Assembly (NCBI GenBank): GCA_019636625.1
Contig: JAHBXE010000017.1
Span: 1 to 64,000 of the forward strand
DNA from: Phycisphaeraceae bacterium
GTDB taxonomy: Bacteria > Planctomycetota > Phycisphaerae > Phycisphaerales > UBA1924
Reading direction: 5' to 3'
Length of the DNA stretch: 64,000 nt
Under the pieces are notes generated by a model that was not told the DNA's origin, did not search any database, and was given only the letters and a program-made list of their open reading frames with translations. Below are positions 1-7,868 of this stretch, in pieces. The position numbers were made by a program, and so were the translations under genes. Positions within the stretch are counted from its first letter, which is position 1. Each line of letters opens with the position of its first letter.

Positions 1-52
1 GGGGGGGGGCGGCGGGGGGGGGGCGGGGGGGGGGGGGGGGGGGGGGGGGGGG
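1..52. other. Near-homopolymeric poly-G tract at the window edge
   Basis: The first 52 bases are G except for three C bases, and the last 28 are an unbroken G run. Nothing like it occurs elsewhere in the window. A tract like this at the extreme end fits a contig end or a sequencing artefact (dark-cycle poly-G) better than biology. The following 230 bases before the first gene show no feature I can support. Confidence 0.7.
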
Positions 53-282
53 CTGTCAAGGGGAATGTGCGGCGGGTTCGCGGAAAAGCCGCAAATGGCC
101 GGTTCTGGCCGGGCCTGGCTGCCGAGAGCCACACATAGGTATGCGGGCATGAATGTCTGGATGCAGGAAAAGTGGCACGCGGCCTTGCATTGTGGAAAAT
201 GTATGGTCGTGAGTTCGAGCGTCTGCTGGAGCGGGCCGAGGCAAGAACGCCGGACCCCGCGAAGGGCCCGGCGTCGACGGGG

Positions 283-465
283 TTACGAGCAGCAGCCCGG
301 CGGGCAGTTTTCACAGCAGCCGGGGCAGCAGTCCGGGCAGCACGGGCAGCAGTTGGGGCCGCAGTCGGTGCAGCAGGAAGGAGCGCCGTTGGCGGCGGGG
401 GCCGGGGCGGAACCGCCGGCGATCATGCCCGTCACGAGGCAGCACAGAACAGCAAGAGTCTTCAT
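283..465 (-). CDS. Small secreted Cys-Cys-rich protein
   Basis: This gene encodes 60 residues: a signal peptide (MKTLAVLCC start, hydrophobic core, Ala-rich end near residue 24) and a short mature part made almost wholly of Cys-Cys pairs with Pro, Asp and Asn. Fourteen of the last 31 residues are Cys, in the pattern C-C-P-x-C-C. The ATG at 465 is chosen because AAAGGA lies about 7 bases upstream; a TTG five codons earlier is less likely. The Cys pattern suggests a disulfide-packed or metal-binding peptide outside the cytoplasm, but I recognise no family. The next gene upstream is also a Cys-rich secreted protein, which supports both being real. Confidence 0.6.
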   Translation of the reverse strand: MKTLAVLCCLVTGMIAGGSAPAPAANGAPSCCTDCGPNCCPCCPDCCPGCCENCPPGCCS

Positions 466-622
466 TGGAGATCCTTTCAAGGTTGATGGCGACGCCGCGA
501 GGATCGCGGGTGCCGTGTGTTCAGAATGGAACGATGGGGCCGGTCACGAACGCCGCGCCGGCTGAGCGGGAGGTCCGCTTCCATCCGTTCGCGTGGGCGA
601 ACAGGGGAGGCGGGACGGCCTG

Positions 623-1075
623 CTACAACCGCCAGATGCAGAGGCGGGAGAGCCTTTGCATCGTGACCGGCGGCTCGTGAGGCGGTGCCGTCGACGCTTC
701 GGGCTGAAGCGCGAGCCGCCAGAGGGGCCGGGGCTCAGGCCCGGCCTTGCCCTCGGCCTTGGACTTGGGTTCGGTGGGGATGCGGTCGCGATGGGCGGGG
801 ATGCGATCGTCGCAGCGGCAGAGCAGGCAGACCCACGCGGGACAGGCGGGGCGATCTTCGCAACCGGCAAACGCCGGGGCGGTGGGCAACCCGCAAGGCT
901 CACTCTTCGAACCGCACGGCGAAGCGGCGGATGTCCCGCATGTTGGGGCCAAGACCGGCTCGGAGATGCCGCAGGGTTGTTCGCAGCACGACCGGCAGAC
1001 GCGGCCATCGACCACCGCCGCCGCGGCGGCGAAGGCGAGAATGGCAATCAGGAACATCTTGAAGCGATGTGCCAT
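623..1075 (-). CDS. Cys-rich secreted hypothetical protein
   Basis: This 150-residue product begins with a clear signal peptide (MAHRFKMFL followed by an Ala-rich core, cleavage near residue 24). About a dozen Cys residues follow in roughly the first 65 mature residues, starting with C-R-S-C-C-E-Q-P-C. The second half is Pro/Arg-rich and low in complexity. Like the gene downstream of it, it is a short Cys-dense exported protein, so the two may be related in function. No family is recognised. In DNA this G+C-rich the frame choice is uncertain, and the signal peptide is the main support. Confidence 0.45.
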   Translation of the reverse strand: MAHRFKMFLIAILAFAAAAAVVDGRVCRSCCEQPCGISEPVLAPTCGTSAASPCGSKSEPCGLPTAPAFAGCEDRPACPAWVCLLCRCDDRIPAHRDRIPTEPKSKAEGKAGPEPRPLWRLALQPEASTAPPHEPPVTMQRLSRLCIWRL

Positions 1076-1174
1076 GGCGATGCGGGAGCCTTCCCCACCC
1101 CCTCCCCTTTTTCGGGGTAGCGGGCGTGGCGCTCGGGTGAATCTGGGAAGTTTCGGGATATCGGGCCTTACCGG

Positions 1175-3211
1175 CTACGAACGCGCCGGGACCGGTTCGT
1201 CATCGGTCTCTTCGCCGACTTGCATGCGAAGGAAGGAGGCGTATCGCCCGCCGCTGGCCAGGAGTTGCTCGTGGGTGCCGAGTTCGATCAGGCGGCCCTC
1301 TTCGAGGACGGCGATGCGGTCGGCGTGGCGGATGGTGGAGAGGCGGTGGGCGATGACAAAGCACGTGCGGCCGCGCATGAGTTGGGCGAGGCTGGCCTGG
1401 ATAAGGCGTTCGCTCTCGGTGTCGAGGTTGCTGGTGGCCTCGTCGAGGATGAGGATGCGGGGGTCGGCCAGGAGGGCGCGGGCGATGGCGAGGCGCTGTT
1501 TCTGACCGCCGGAGAGCCGCACGCCGCGCTCGCCGATGAGCGTGTCGTACCCGCGTTCGAGTTTATCGATGAACTCGGCGGCGTTGGCGAGTTTCGCGGC
1601 GTTGGCGATGTCGTCCCGGGAAGCGCCGCGCCGGGCGTAGCCGATGTTCTCGGCGACGGTGCCGTCGAACAGGAAGACGTCCTGCTCGACGATGCCGAGG
1701 AGGCGGCGGTAACTGGCGACATCGATGCGGCGGAGGTCGATGCCGTCGATCTCGATGGAGCCCCGCGTCGGGTCGTAGAAGCGGGCGATGAGGTTGCAGA
1801 GCGTGGTCTTGCCGGAACCGGAGGGACCGACGAGGGCGACCGTCTCGCCGGGCTGCACATCGAGGGAGATGCCCTTGATGACGGGTTGGAGCGGCTTCTC
1901 CGGGGGCTTTTTCGACGGGTCTTCGGTCACATCGCGGTCGATGGCGCGCTTGACGGGCGGCGGGTAGGTGAACCACACATCGCGGAGGGTGATGCGCCCG
2001 GCGGTGGAGGCGGCATCGATGAACGTGTCCGGCTTCGTGCCCTCGAACTCGCGAGGTTCCTTGAAGAGATCGAGCACGCGATCGAACGCGGCGAGGTTGG
2101 TCTGCATCGCCGCGGCACTGCCGGCGAGCACTTCGAGGGGCCCGAGGAGCATCATGAGGTAGGTCGTGAACATGAGGACCGAGCCGATGGTGAAGCGGCC
2201 GTCCATCACGCCCAGGCCGCCGTAGATGAGCACGGAGGTGGTGGCGAGGGGGATCATGAAGGCCCAGGCGATGTCCACGAAGCGGGACCACCACCAGGTG
2301 AGCATCTCCTGGCGGGTCATGAGGTGATTGCCGCGGATGAAGCGTCCGGCCTCGCCGCGCGAGCGGGCGAACCCGCGGACGATGCGGATGCCGCCGAAGG
2401 CCTCGGTCGCGTGGGCGTCGACGGCGACGCGGGTGTTCTTGATGTCGCGGTAGAGGGGGCGGATGCGGGCGATCCAGACCTTGTGGCTCCACCAGACGAC
2501 GGGGATGAGCACGAGGGCGCCCGCCAGCATCCAGTGGTCGAAGGCCGCGAGGACGATGAGCGTGCCGGCGAGTTGAACGATCGCGTTCCACGGGTTGTAG
2601 AGGAGGTGGAAGATGAGTTCGCCCGCGGCGCCGGCGTCCTCGCGGAGGATGCTGGCGACGCCGCCGCTCTTGAGTTGATGGACGCGGGCGAGGGGGAGGT
2701 TGACGGCGTGGTCGAAGATCTGCTTGCGCATGCCGACCTGGATGCGCTTGGTGAGGACGGTCATCTGCCAGCGGCCGACCATCTGGAGGGCGATGCGCAG
2801 GGCGGTGACGGTCATCATCACGCCGCCGATGGTCCAGAGGAGGGTGGTGCGGTTGGCGCTGTCGCGGACCCAATCGGGCACGGGCGCCCACTTCGGGATC
2901 CCCCCGGGGCCGGGAGATTCGAGGATGGCAAAGTCGATGGCGAACTTCGTGCACGCGGGCAGGATCAGGAGCAAGGCCGCCTGCATGCCCTGGGTCGTCA
3001 GCGCCGCGTAGACGGCGAAGCGGTGCCCGGCGAGCAGGGCCCAGAACTCGCGGAAGAGCTCCGGGAACGAGCGGAGGCGCCGGGACTTCTTCTCCTCCTC
3101 ATCGAGGTTGAAGTCCGAGCCGGAAGACTTTCGCTTCTTCAGGAACTCGCGGCGGGCCTTGAGGTACTCGGCGTACCGGCGCCGGCTGGTGGCCAACGAA
3201 CGCTCGGGCAT
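1175..3211 (-). CDS. ABC exporter, fused membrane and ATPase domains
   Basis: This is a 678-residue half-transporter of the MsbA/multidrug exporter type, which would act as a homodimer in the inner membrane. A charged cytosolic extension (residues 1-55) leads into six transmembrane helices (about 60-370). The nucleotide-binding domain has Walker A GPSGSGKT at 462-469, signature LSGGQ at 566-570, Walker B ILILDE at 586-591 and switch His622. All are intact, so it should be active. A charged, Pro/Lys-rich insert at about 417-443 sits just before the NBD core. The substrate cannot be read from the sequence; lipid or hydrophobic drug export is usual for the family. It follows the dockerin-type protein gene on the same strand after 24 bases. 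Confidence 0.95.
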   Translation of the reverse strand: MPERSLATSRRRYAEYLKARREFLKKRKSSGSDFNLDEEEKKSRRLRSFPELFREFWALLAGHRFAVYAALTTQGMQAALLLILPACTKFAIDFAILESPGPGGIPKWAPVPDWVRDSANRTTLLWTIGGVMMTVTALRIALQMVGRWQMTVLTKRIQVGMRKQIFDHAVNLPLARVHQLKSGGVASILREDAGAAGELIFHLLYNPWNAIVQLAGTLIVLAAFDHWMLAGALVLIPVVWWSHKVWIARIRPLYRDIKNTRVAVDAHATEAFGGIRIVRGFARSRGEAGRFIRGNHLMTRQEMLTWWWSRFVDIAWAFMIPLATTSVLIYGGLGVMDGRFTIGSVLMFTTYLMMLLGPLEVLAGSAAAMQTNLAAFDRVLDLFKEPREFEGTKPDTFIDAASTAGRITLRDVWFTYPPPVKRAIDRDVTEDPSKKPPEKPLQPVIKGISLDVQPGETVALVGPSGSGKTTLCNLIARFYDPTRGSIEIDGIDLRRIDVASYRRLLGIVEQDVFLFDGTVAENIGYARRGASRDDIANAAKLANAAEFIDKLERGYDTLIGERGVRLSGGQKQRLAIARALLADPRILILDEATSNLDTESERLIQASLAQLMRGRTCFVIAHRLSTIRHADRIAVLEEGRLIELGTHEQLLASGGRYASFLRMQVGEETDDEPVPARS

Positions 3212-3235
3212 CGGGAGGGATCGTAGACGCGCCGA

Positions 3236-4054
3236 TCAGTTGCACCCGGAGGCGTACTTGTTCAGGAAGCACTGAAAGTCGTTCGCCGTGAGCAGGGGCG
3301 AGCCGGTGGACTGGTCGCAGTTGGCGTAGGCATCGCCCGAGGCGTACTTGTTGAGGAAGCACTGGAAGTCGTTGGCCGTCAGCACGGGCGAGCCCGTCGA
3401 GTTGTCGCAGTTGGCGTAGCAGGGCGCGGCGGTGTTCAGCGTCACGTTGTCCGCCCCGACCGTCCACATCTGGAAGATGTAGAACAGTTCCGGGTCGCCG
3501 AACGAGAACTCGAGGCGAGACACCCGCGTGATGAGTCCGTTCCAGTCCGGCGCCGGGGGGGAGCCGGGGCCGAACTGCAGAAAGCCCCAGCCGGGCGGCA
3601 GGCTGGTCGCCGCGGCGGGGATCGCAATGGCGATGCGTTTCCACCCGCTTCCCGGGGCGGGGATGGCGTCGCCCATCCTGAACACGGCCCAGTCGTCGTT
3701 GGGGTTGGCGGGCGTGCCGTTGTCCGACCGGAGGATGACGGTGAACGGGAAGGGGCCGATGTTGAAGTCGGTGGAGAACACGTTGATATCGACGACGGCG
3801 CCGGTGACGCCCATGGCCCGGAAGTCGCCGGTGAAGGGCGAGCCCGGCTGGCACCGCAACCACGGTATTGTGGTGTCCAGGCCGGCGGTGCGGAGGTAGG
3901 CGCCGGGGTTGCCGCCCGTGGGCGAGATGAACTCGCTGGGCCCGCCAAAGGCCCAGCCGCCCTGGTTGACGCCGCCCTCGAACGTGTCCACGACCTGCCC
4001 GGCGGCAAGGCCGGAAAGCGACGCCACAACCGCCGCGCACGTGCCGAGTTTCAT
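3236..4054 (-). CDS. Secreted protein with paired GC-type dockerin-like repeats
   Basis: The product has 272 residues: a signal peptide (MKLGTCAAVVASLSG), a beta-rich middle of unknown family, and two C-terminal repeats of about 34 residues. Each repeat has the form C-Y-A-N-C-D-x-S-T-G-S-P-x-L-T-A-N-D-F-Q-C-F-L-N-K, and the protein ends in GCN. The D-x-S/T...N-D spacing resembles a dockerin or EF-hand calcium loop, and the flanking Cys residues probably form disulfides. The start at 4054 is chosen because GGAAGGAG lies 8 bases upstream; the ATG at 4075 would precede that site. The middle domain shows no catalytic motif. The tail probably anchors the protein to a surface partner, as inferred from the dockerin likeness. 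Confidence 0.85.
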   Translation of the reverse strand: MKLGTCAAVVASLSGLAAGQVVDTFEGGVNQGGWAFGGPSEFISPTGGNPGAYLRTAGLDTTIPWLRCQPGSPFTGDFRAMGVTGAVVDINVFSTDFNIGPFPFTVILRSDNGTPANPNDDWAVFRMGDAIPAPGSGWKRIAIAIPAAATSLPPGWGFLQFGPGSPPAPDWNGLITRVSRLEFSFGDPELFYIFQMWTVGADNVTLNTAAPCYANCDNSTGSPVLTANDFQCFLNKYASGDAYANCDQSTGSPLLTANDFQCFLNKYASGCN

Positions 4055-4071
4055 GACAGACGCTCCTTCCA

Positions 4072-5043
4072 TCACCGGATCGTGACGACCAGCAGTCGAG
4101 TGCCGGCCTTGGCGATGACCTGCCCCGAGGCCACCCGATTCGCGGGAATGAGGAGGGTGGTTCCGACGCCGGCATGGACGGGCTCGTCGCCCGCCGATCC
4201 CGCCCGGACCGAGGCCGACCCGGAGAGCACGATCAGAACCCGCGGCCCATCGTTCGATTCCGCGAGGGGCACACGCCCTCCCGCGGGGAGGAACACTTCA
4301 TCCACGCGGAAGAACTCCGTGCCCACCAGTTGCCCGGAGACCTTGCCTTTGGGCAGCTTCGCCGCGCCGGGCGCGGGGCCGAAGTCGATGCACTCGAGCG
4401 CCTGATCGATGTGGAGTTCGCGCCCCGTGCGGCCCCAGTCAAAGACGCGGAAGGTCGTGTCGCTGGGGGTCTGGACCTCGGCGACGAGCACGCCGGCGCC
4501 GAGGGCGTGGCAGGTGCCGCTGGGGAGGTTGTGGCACTCGCCGACGACCGCGGGCACGGCGACAAGATCGTTCACCACCGTGCCGTCTTTGATGTGCTTC
4601 GCGAACAACTCGGGGGTGACGCCCGGCTTGATTCCCTTGTAGATCACGCTTCCCGGCGCGGCATCGAGGATGTACCAGCACTCGGTCTTGAGGTGGGCCT
4701 CCGGGTGCGAGGCGGCGTAGGCCGGGCTGGGGTGAACCTGCACGGAGAGATTCTCGCTCGCGTCGAGGAACTTGATGAGCAGGGGAAAGGGGCGGTCGGC
4801 GTCGAGGCTGCCCATCAAGTCCCGCTTCCACAATGTCATGGCATCGTGCAGGGTCTTGCCCGCGAGCAGGCCCGAAGCAATGACGGAGCGTGCAGCGCCG
4901 CCGCCGGCTCCGGACGCGGAGGTGGAATCGAGATCGGCCAGTTCCCAGCTCTCGCCGATCTTCGCGCCGGGCGGGAGCTTCTTGCCCAGCCGCTCCAGCC
5001 GGCGACCACCCCAGACCTTGTCGAGGAGGATCGGCTCGAACAC
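4072..5043 (-). CDS. manA: Mannose-6-phosphate isomerase, type I
   Basis: This zinc enzyme interconverts mannose-6-phosphate and fructose-6-phosphate, feeding GDP-mannose and polysaccharide synthesis. The 323-residue product has the type I cupin signature. The expected zinc ligands are Gln102 and His104 (in VQVHPS), Glu121 (KTECWYIL) and His179 (SGTCHALG). The N-terminal FEPILLDKVWGGRRL is the usual family opening. The start given is GTG. The frame continues upstream with VPSYPI, which resembles family N-termini, so translation may begin slightly upstream at a non-ATG codon. It lies 43 bases after fabZ in the same direction. Confidence 0.93.
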   Translation of the reverse strand: MFEPILLDKVWGGRRLERLGKKLPPGAKIGESWELADLDSTSASGAGGGAARSVIASGLLAGKTLHDAMTLWKRDLMGSLDADRPFPLLIKFLDASENLSVQVHPSPAYAASHPEAHLKTECWYILDAAPGSVIYKGIKPGVTPELFAKHIKDGTVVNDLVAVPAVVGECHNLPSGTCHALGAGVLVAEVQTPSDTTFRVFDWGRTGRELHIDQALECIDFGPAPGAAKLPKGKVSGQLVGTEFFRVDEVFLPAGGRVPLAESNDGPRVLIVLSGSASVRAGSAGDEPVHAGVGTTLLIPANRVASGQVIAKAGTRLLVVTIR

Positions 5044-5086
5044 GATGGGGTAAGAGGGGACCAGGGCGGGGCTCCGTCCGGGGCTG

Positions 5087-5653
5087 TCAGCCGCCCTTCC
5101 TCTGGTAGTCGGGGTCCACGTTCATCCCGCTGATGCTGGCTTCGAAGGCGAGCCGGCCGTTCACGACGCCCTGGATGTCGCTGACGAACCGGCGACGGCC
5201 GAACTTGGTCTCGGAGCAGAGGAGGTACAGGTCGTCACCGGGCTGGACCATCGATCGAAACGCGGCGTTGTCGATGCGGACGAACGCGACGATCTTGGGC
5301 TCCGGCATCCGGATGTTGTAGAGGAAGCACGCGAGCTGCGCCCCGGCCTCGACCATCAGGACGGCGGGCAACAGAGGGCGTTCGGGGAAGTGACCCTTGA
5401 CCCAGAACTCATCGCCCCGGATCCGCTTGATCGCCACGCCCCTGGTGTGGTCCGCGGACTCCCACACGATCCCATCGATCAGCAGCATTTCGCCGCGATG
5501 CGGGATGTGCTGCATCACCTGTTCGCGCGTATACATCAGCTTCGTGAGGTCGATCTGCGAGAGATCGATCACGAACTTGCCGCTGTCGGCGGACGCCTGC
5601 TCCGTCGAGGGTGGAGGCCCCGCGTGCTCGGGATGGTGCGAAGCGATGGACAT
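5087..5653 (-). CDS. fabZ: 3-hydroxyacyl-ACP dehydratase, FabZ type
   Basis: This hot-dog-fold enzyme would dehydrate (3R)-hydroxyacyl-ACP in fatty acid elongation in the cytosol. The product has 188 residues, longer than the usual 140-160 because of a roughly 40-residue polar N-terminal extension. The core opens with HIPHRGEMLLID. Catalytic His88 lies in GHFPERPLLPAVLM and Glu102 in VEAGAQ. The exact family motif GHFPGxPxxPG is varied here (ERPLLPA), so it could be a FabZ-like paralogue rather than the main housekeeping enzyme. It is separated by two bases from the H1-like gene upstream and is probably in one operon with it and manA. Confidence 0.88.
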   Translation of the reverse strand: MSIASHHPEHAGPPPSTEQASADSGKFVIDLSQIDLTKLMYTREQVMQHIPHRGEMLLIDGIVWESADHTRGVAIKRIRGDEFWVKGHFPERPLLPAVLMVEAGAQLACFLYNIRMPEPKIVAFVRIDNAAFRSMVQPGDDLYLLCSETKFGRRRFVSDIQGVVNGRLAFEASISGMNVDPDYQRKGG

Positions 5654-5655
5654 CG

Positions 5656-5841
5656 TCAGGGGTTCTTCGGCGGCTGCTCCCGAGCGGCCAAGATGGCCTC
5701 CCGTACTTCCTGGGCTGCGTTCTTGATGTCCTGCATGAGCTGGCGGGCCCGCGTGCCCGCGGCCTTGTTGCCGCCCTCGGCCTTGTGGACATCCTCTTCC
5801 GCTGACGCGATCAACGACTTGAGGCGTTCGAATGCTTCCAC
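5656..5841 (-). CDS. Histone H1-like (Hc1-type) mini-protein
   Basis: This 61-residue helical, Lys/Arg- and Glu-rich product contains EEDVHKAEGGNKAAGTRARQ. It closely follows the Chlamydia Hc1 N-terminal pattern (LAKAEKGNKAAAQRVR), known from memory of the family. Hc1-type proteins bind DNA and condense nucleoids; this one lacks a long Lys-rich tail, so a milder architectural role is inferred. The GTG at 5841 is chosen because AAGGGA lies 6 bases upstream and the homology begins there. An in-frame ATG at 5913 would add an Arg-rich stretch without support. It lies two bases before fabZ. Confidence 0.75.
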   Translation of the reverse strand: MEAFERLKSLIASAEEDVHKAEGGNKAAGTRARQLMQDIKNAAQEVREAILAAREQPPKNP

Positions 5842-6019
5842 GGGTATTCCCTTGCGTTCCCTGGGGCGATGCCCGCGGCGACTGGGTGTGGGGCCGCGGA
5901 CGGACCGTGTCACGACCCTATTCTACCAGCGTTCTCAGGGCCGCAAGCGGGTTTCTTTCAGGGGGCTGTTTGGCGTTCGGCCACCCCCTCCCCGGTCCAT
6001 CACCGGTTCCTGGCGTGCA

Positions 6020-6994
6020 TCAGCGAGATACCTGAGGCAGCAAACGATCGATCGTTTCGAGCGCGGCGTGCAGGTACTTGGGGTGCCCCTCCCGGGCGAG
6101 GTACACCGGTGCGCACGCGGCCATGAGCACTCGCCTTACGTTCGCCACCATTCCGTAGTCGCCGTCGGTTCGGAGACCGAGCTCCCGGCGGTACCGCGCC
6201 AGGTCTGACACCGGGTGCACACCAAAGAGCTGGTCCGGCCTGCCCCAGAACTGGCGCTCAAGGTACACGGCATCCTCCACCCAGCTGCCCGTATGCACCA
6301 GCGCGAGGTCAATGAGCACGCACGCTCCACCATCATCGCCGCGGCGCATGGCATTGCCCGGGTGCAGGTCGCCGTGGCACCAGGAATCGATCGGCCTTGC
6401 CGTCCAGCGGGCCGCCAGTCGCGGCAGGGCCTTCTGCACCTTCTTCTCGACTTCGTTCCAGTGCTGCGCCTCGGGAAGTTCTGACTTTCGAGCGACATCG
6501 CGCGCCCGGGCGATGAGCTTCTCCCAATCGGGAGCGGGGGGCGGGGGCGCAATCGGCGCTGCCGCCGCGGCTCGGGCCTGCATCTGTGCCGCCGCCTTGA
6601 GCAGGTCGTCCAGCGAGGCCTTGCACCACCCGTGCGTGAGCGTGTGGCCGGTCAGGCGTTCGACGATCACCCATGCCAGGTCGTAGCCCGCCAGAGACTC
6701 GCCGCAGGCGATGACGCGCGGCGTGGGGGCCGCGGGGTCGGTGCTGGAAAGCTGCGAAGTCCACCGGTGTTCAACGGGGCCGACCGGCATCTTGATCATG
6801 ACGTCCAGCGTGCGGCCGTTCTCGCCCCACTTGGCGAACCCTGTGGCGGCGCCGCCGTGCTGCCACGTGGATCGGAACCACTCGATCGCCGACAGGCGGC
6901 CGCCGCAGTGGTCGATGAGGGCCGGACCGAGCGATGCGGCGATGCCGTGCCCGTCCTGGTGTGTGCCGGGATGTGCTTCGCCACCCATGCCCAT
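6020..6994 (-). CDS. Aminoglycoside phosphotransferase-family kinase-fold protein
   Basis: The product has 324 residues with a protein-kinase-like fold of the APH/choline kinase group. The catalytic loop WCHGDLHPGN is at about 205-214, and the metal-binding segment VLIDLALVHTG is at about 226-236. The usual Asp-Trp/Phe-Glu after the loop is replaced by Asp-Leu-Ala, but the Asp is kept. The N-lobe holds FAKWGENGRTLDVMIKMP, where a Lys could bind ATP. The substrate is unknown; a small hydroxylated metabolite or sugar is more likely than an antibiotic. Its ATG directly abuts the rsmA stop codon, so the two are probably cotranslated. Confidence 0.8.
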   Translation of the reverse strand: MGMGGEAHPGTHQDGHGIAASLGPALIDHCGGRLSAIEWFRSTWQHGGAATGFAKWGENGRTLDVMIKMPVGPVEHRWTSQLSSTDPAAPTPRVIACGESLAGYDLAWVIVERLTGHTLTHGWCKASLDDLLKAAAQMQARAAAAAPIAPPPPAPDWEKLIARARDVARKSELPEAQHWNEVEKKVQKALPRLAARWTARPIDSWCHGDLHPGNAMRRGDDGGACVLIDLALVHTGSWVEDAVYLERQFWGRPDQLFGVHPVSDLARYRRELGLRTDGDYGMVANVRRVLMAACAPVYLAREGHPKYLHAALETIDRLLPQVSR

Positions 6995-7846
6995 CTACAG
7001 GCTATCCACTGCATCGGCCAACGCAACCGCCTGCTCTACGGACAGCTCCTCGATTCGGTTCTCGGGCTTTACCCCGGTCGGCCAGGCGAAGTCCCGTCCC
7101 AGCACGGACCCGAGTTGCTTTCTTCGGTTGGCGAAGAGTCTCTGGCACACCTCGGCCAGATGGGCCGCATCGTTCGTCGCGGGTCGTTGCTTCCGCCGCC
7201 AGGAGAGCATCGCGCTGGTCACATCCGGGCGCGGCCAGAAGCACTCCGGCGGGAGCGTGGCGACGCGCTTGGGTTCACCCAGCGCCTGGGCGACGATGCT
7301 GATCGGGCCGTACTCCTTGGTTGAAGGGCCGGCGAGCAGGCGGTCCGCCACTTCGCGCTGGATCGTAACGTGCATGGAGTGGCACTCCGGGTGGCGCGTC
7401 ATGAGCGCGAGCATCAGGGGAGTGGCCGCCCCGTACGGCAGGTTCGCGACAAGCCGAAACGGTTCGTTCCGCAGCGCCGATGCTACCTCCCGCGACAGTT
7501 CCCGCTTGGACTCCAGGCAATCGCCCTCGATCAGCGTGAACGAGGCCGCCGCCGGCGGGACGGGATCGAGCGTCTTCCGAGGATCGGACAGTCGCTCCCG
7601 AAGCAGGTCCGCCAGGCCGCGATCCAGTTCGCACGCGACGACGCGGCAGCCGCGGGACAGCAGTTCGTCGGTCAGGGCCCCCGTGCCGGGACCCACTTCG
7701 AGCACCAGTTCCCCCGCGCGGACCCCTGAGTCGTCCACCAAACGCCGGATCAGGTTGTGGTCGATCAGGAAGTTCTGGCCCAGGTTCTTGCGCGGCGAGA
7801 GCCCGCGGGATTCGAGCAACTGCCGGATGTACGCGAGTGTCTGCAC
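6995..7846 (-). CDS. rsmA: 16S rRNA dimethyladenosine transferase RsmA (KsgA)
   Basis: This enzyme dimethylates two adjacent adenines near the 3' end of 16S rRNA during small-subunit maturation, using S-adenosylmethionine. Visible family marks are GLSPRKNLGQNFL near the N-terminus, the SAM-binding motif VLEVGPGTGALT and the catalytic NLPYGAATPL. The GTG start at 7846 gives 283 residues, the usual length, and leaves 22 bases to the HAD gene upstream. Longer starts (for example 7921) would overlap that gene with a non-homologous N-terminus. It is cotranscribed with the kinase-fold gene downstream. Confidence 0.93.
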   Translation of the reverse strand: MQTLAYIRQLLESRGLSPRKNLGQNFLIDHNLIRRLVDDSGVRAGELVLEVGPGTGALTDELLSRGCRVVACELDRGLADLLRERLSDPRKTLDPVPPAAASFTLIEGDCLESKRELSREVASALRNEPFRLVANLPYGAATPLMLALMTRHPECHSMHVTIQREVADRLLAGPSTKEYGPISIVAQALGEPKRVATLPPECFWPRPDVTSAMLSWRRKQRPATNDAAHLAEVCQRLFANRRKQLGSVLGRDFAWPTGVKPENRIEELSVEQAVALADAVDSL

Positions 7847-7868
7847 CTGGCTCGATCCGGTTCGCGAG

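Noticed and set aside
1220-3226. A 668-residue frame opposite the ABC exporter
   Set aside because: The exporter has all family motifs on the other strand; this frame is an Asp/Glu/Gly/Val-rich shadow.
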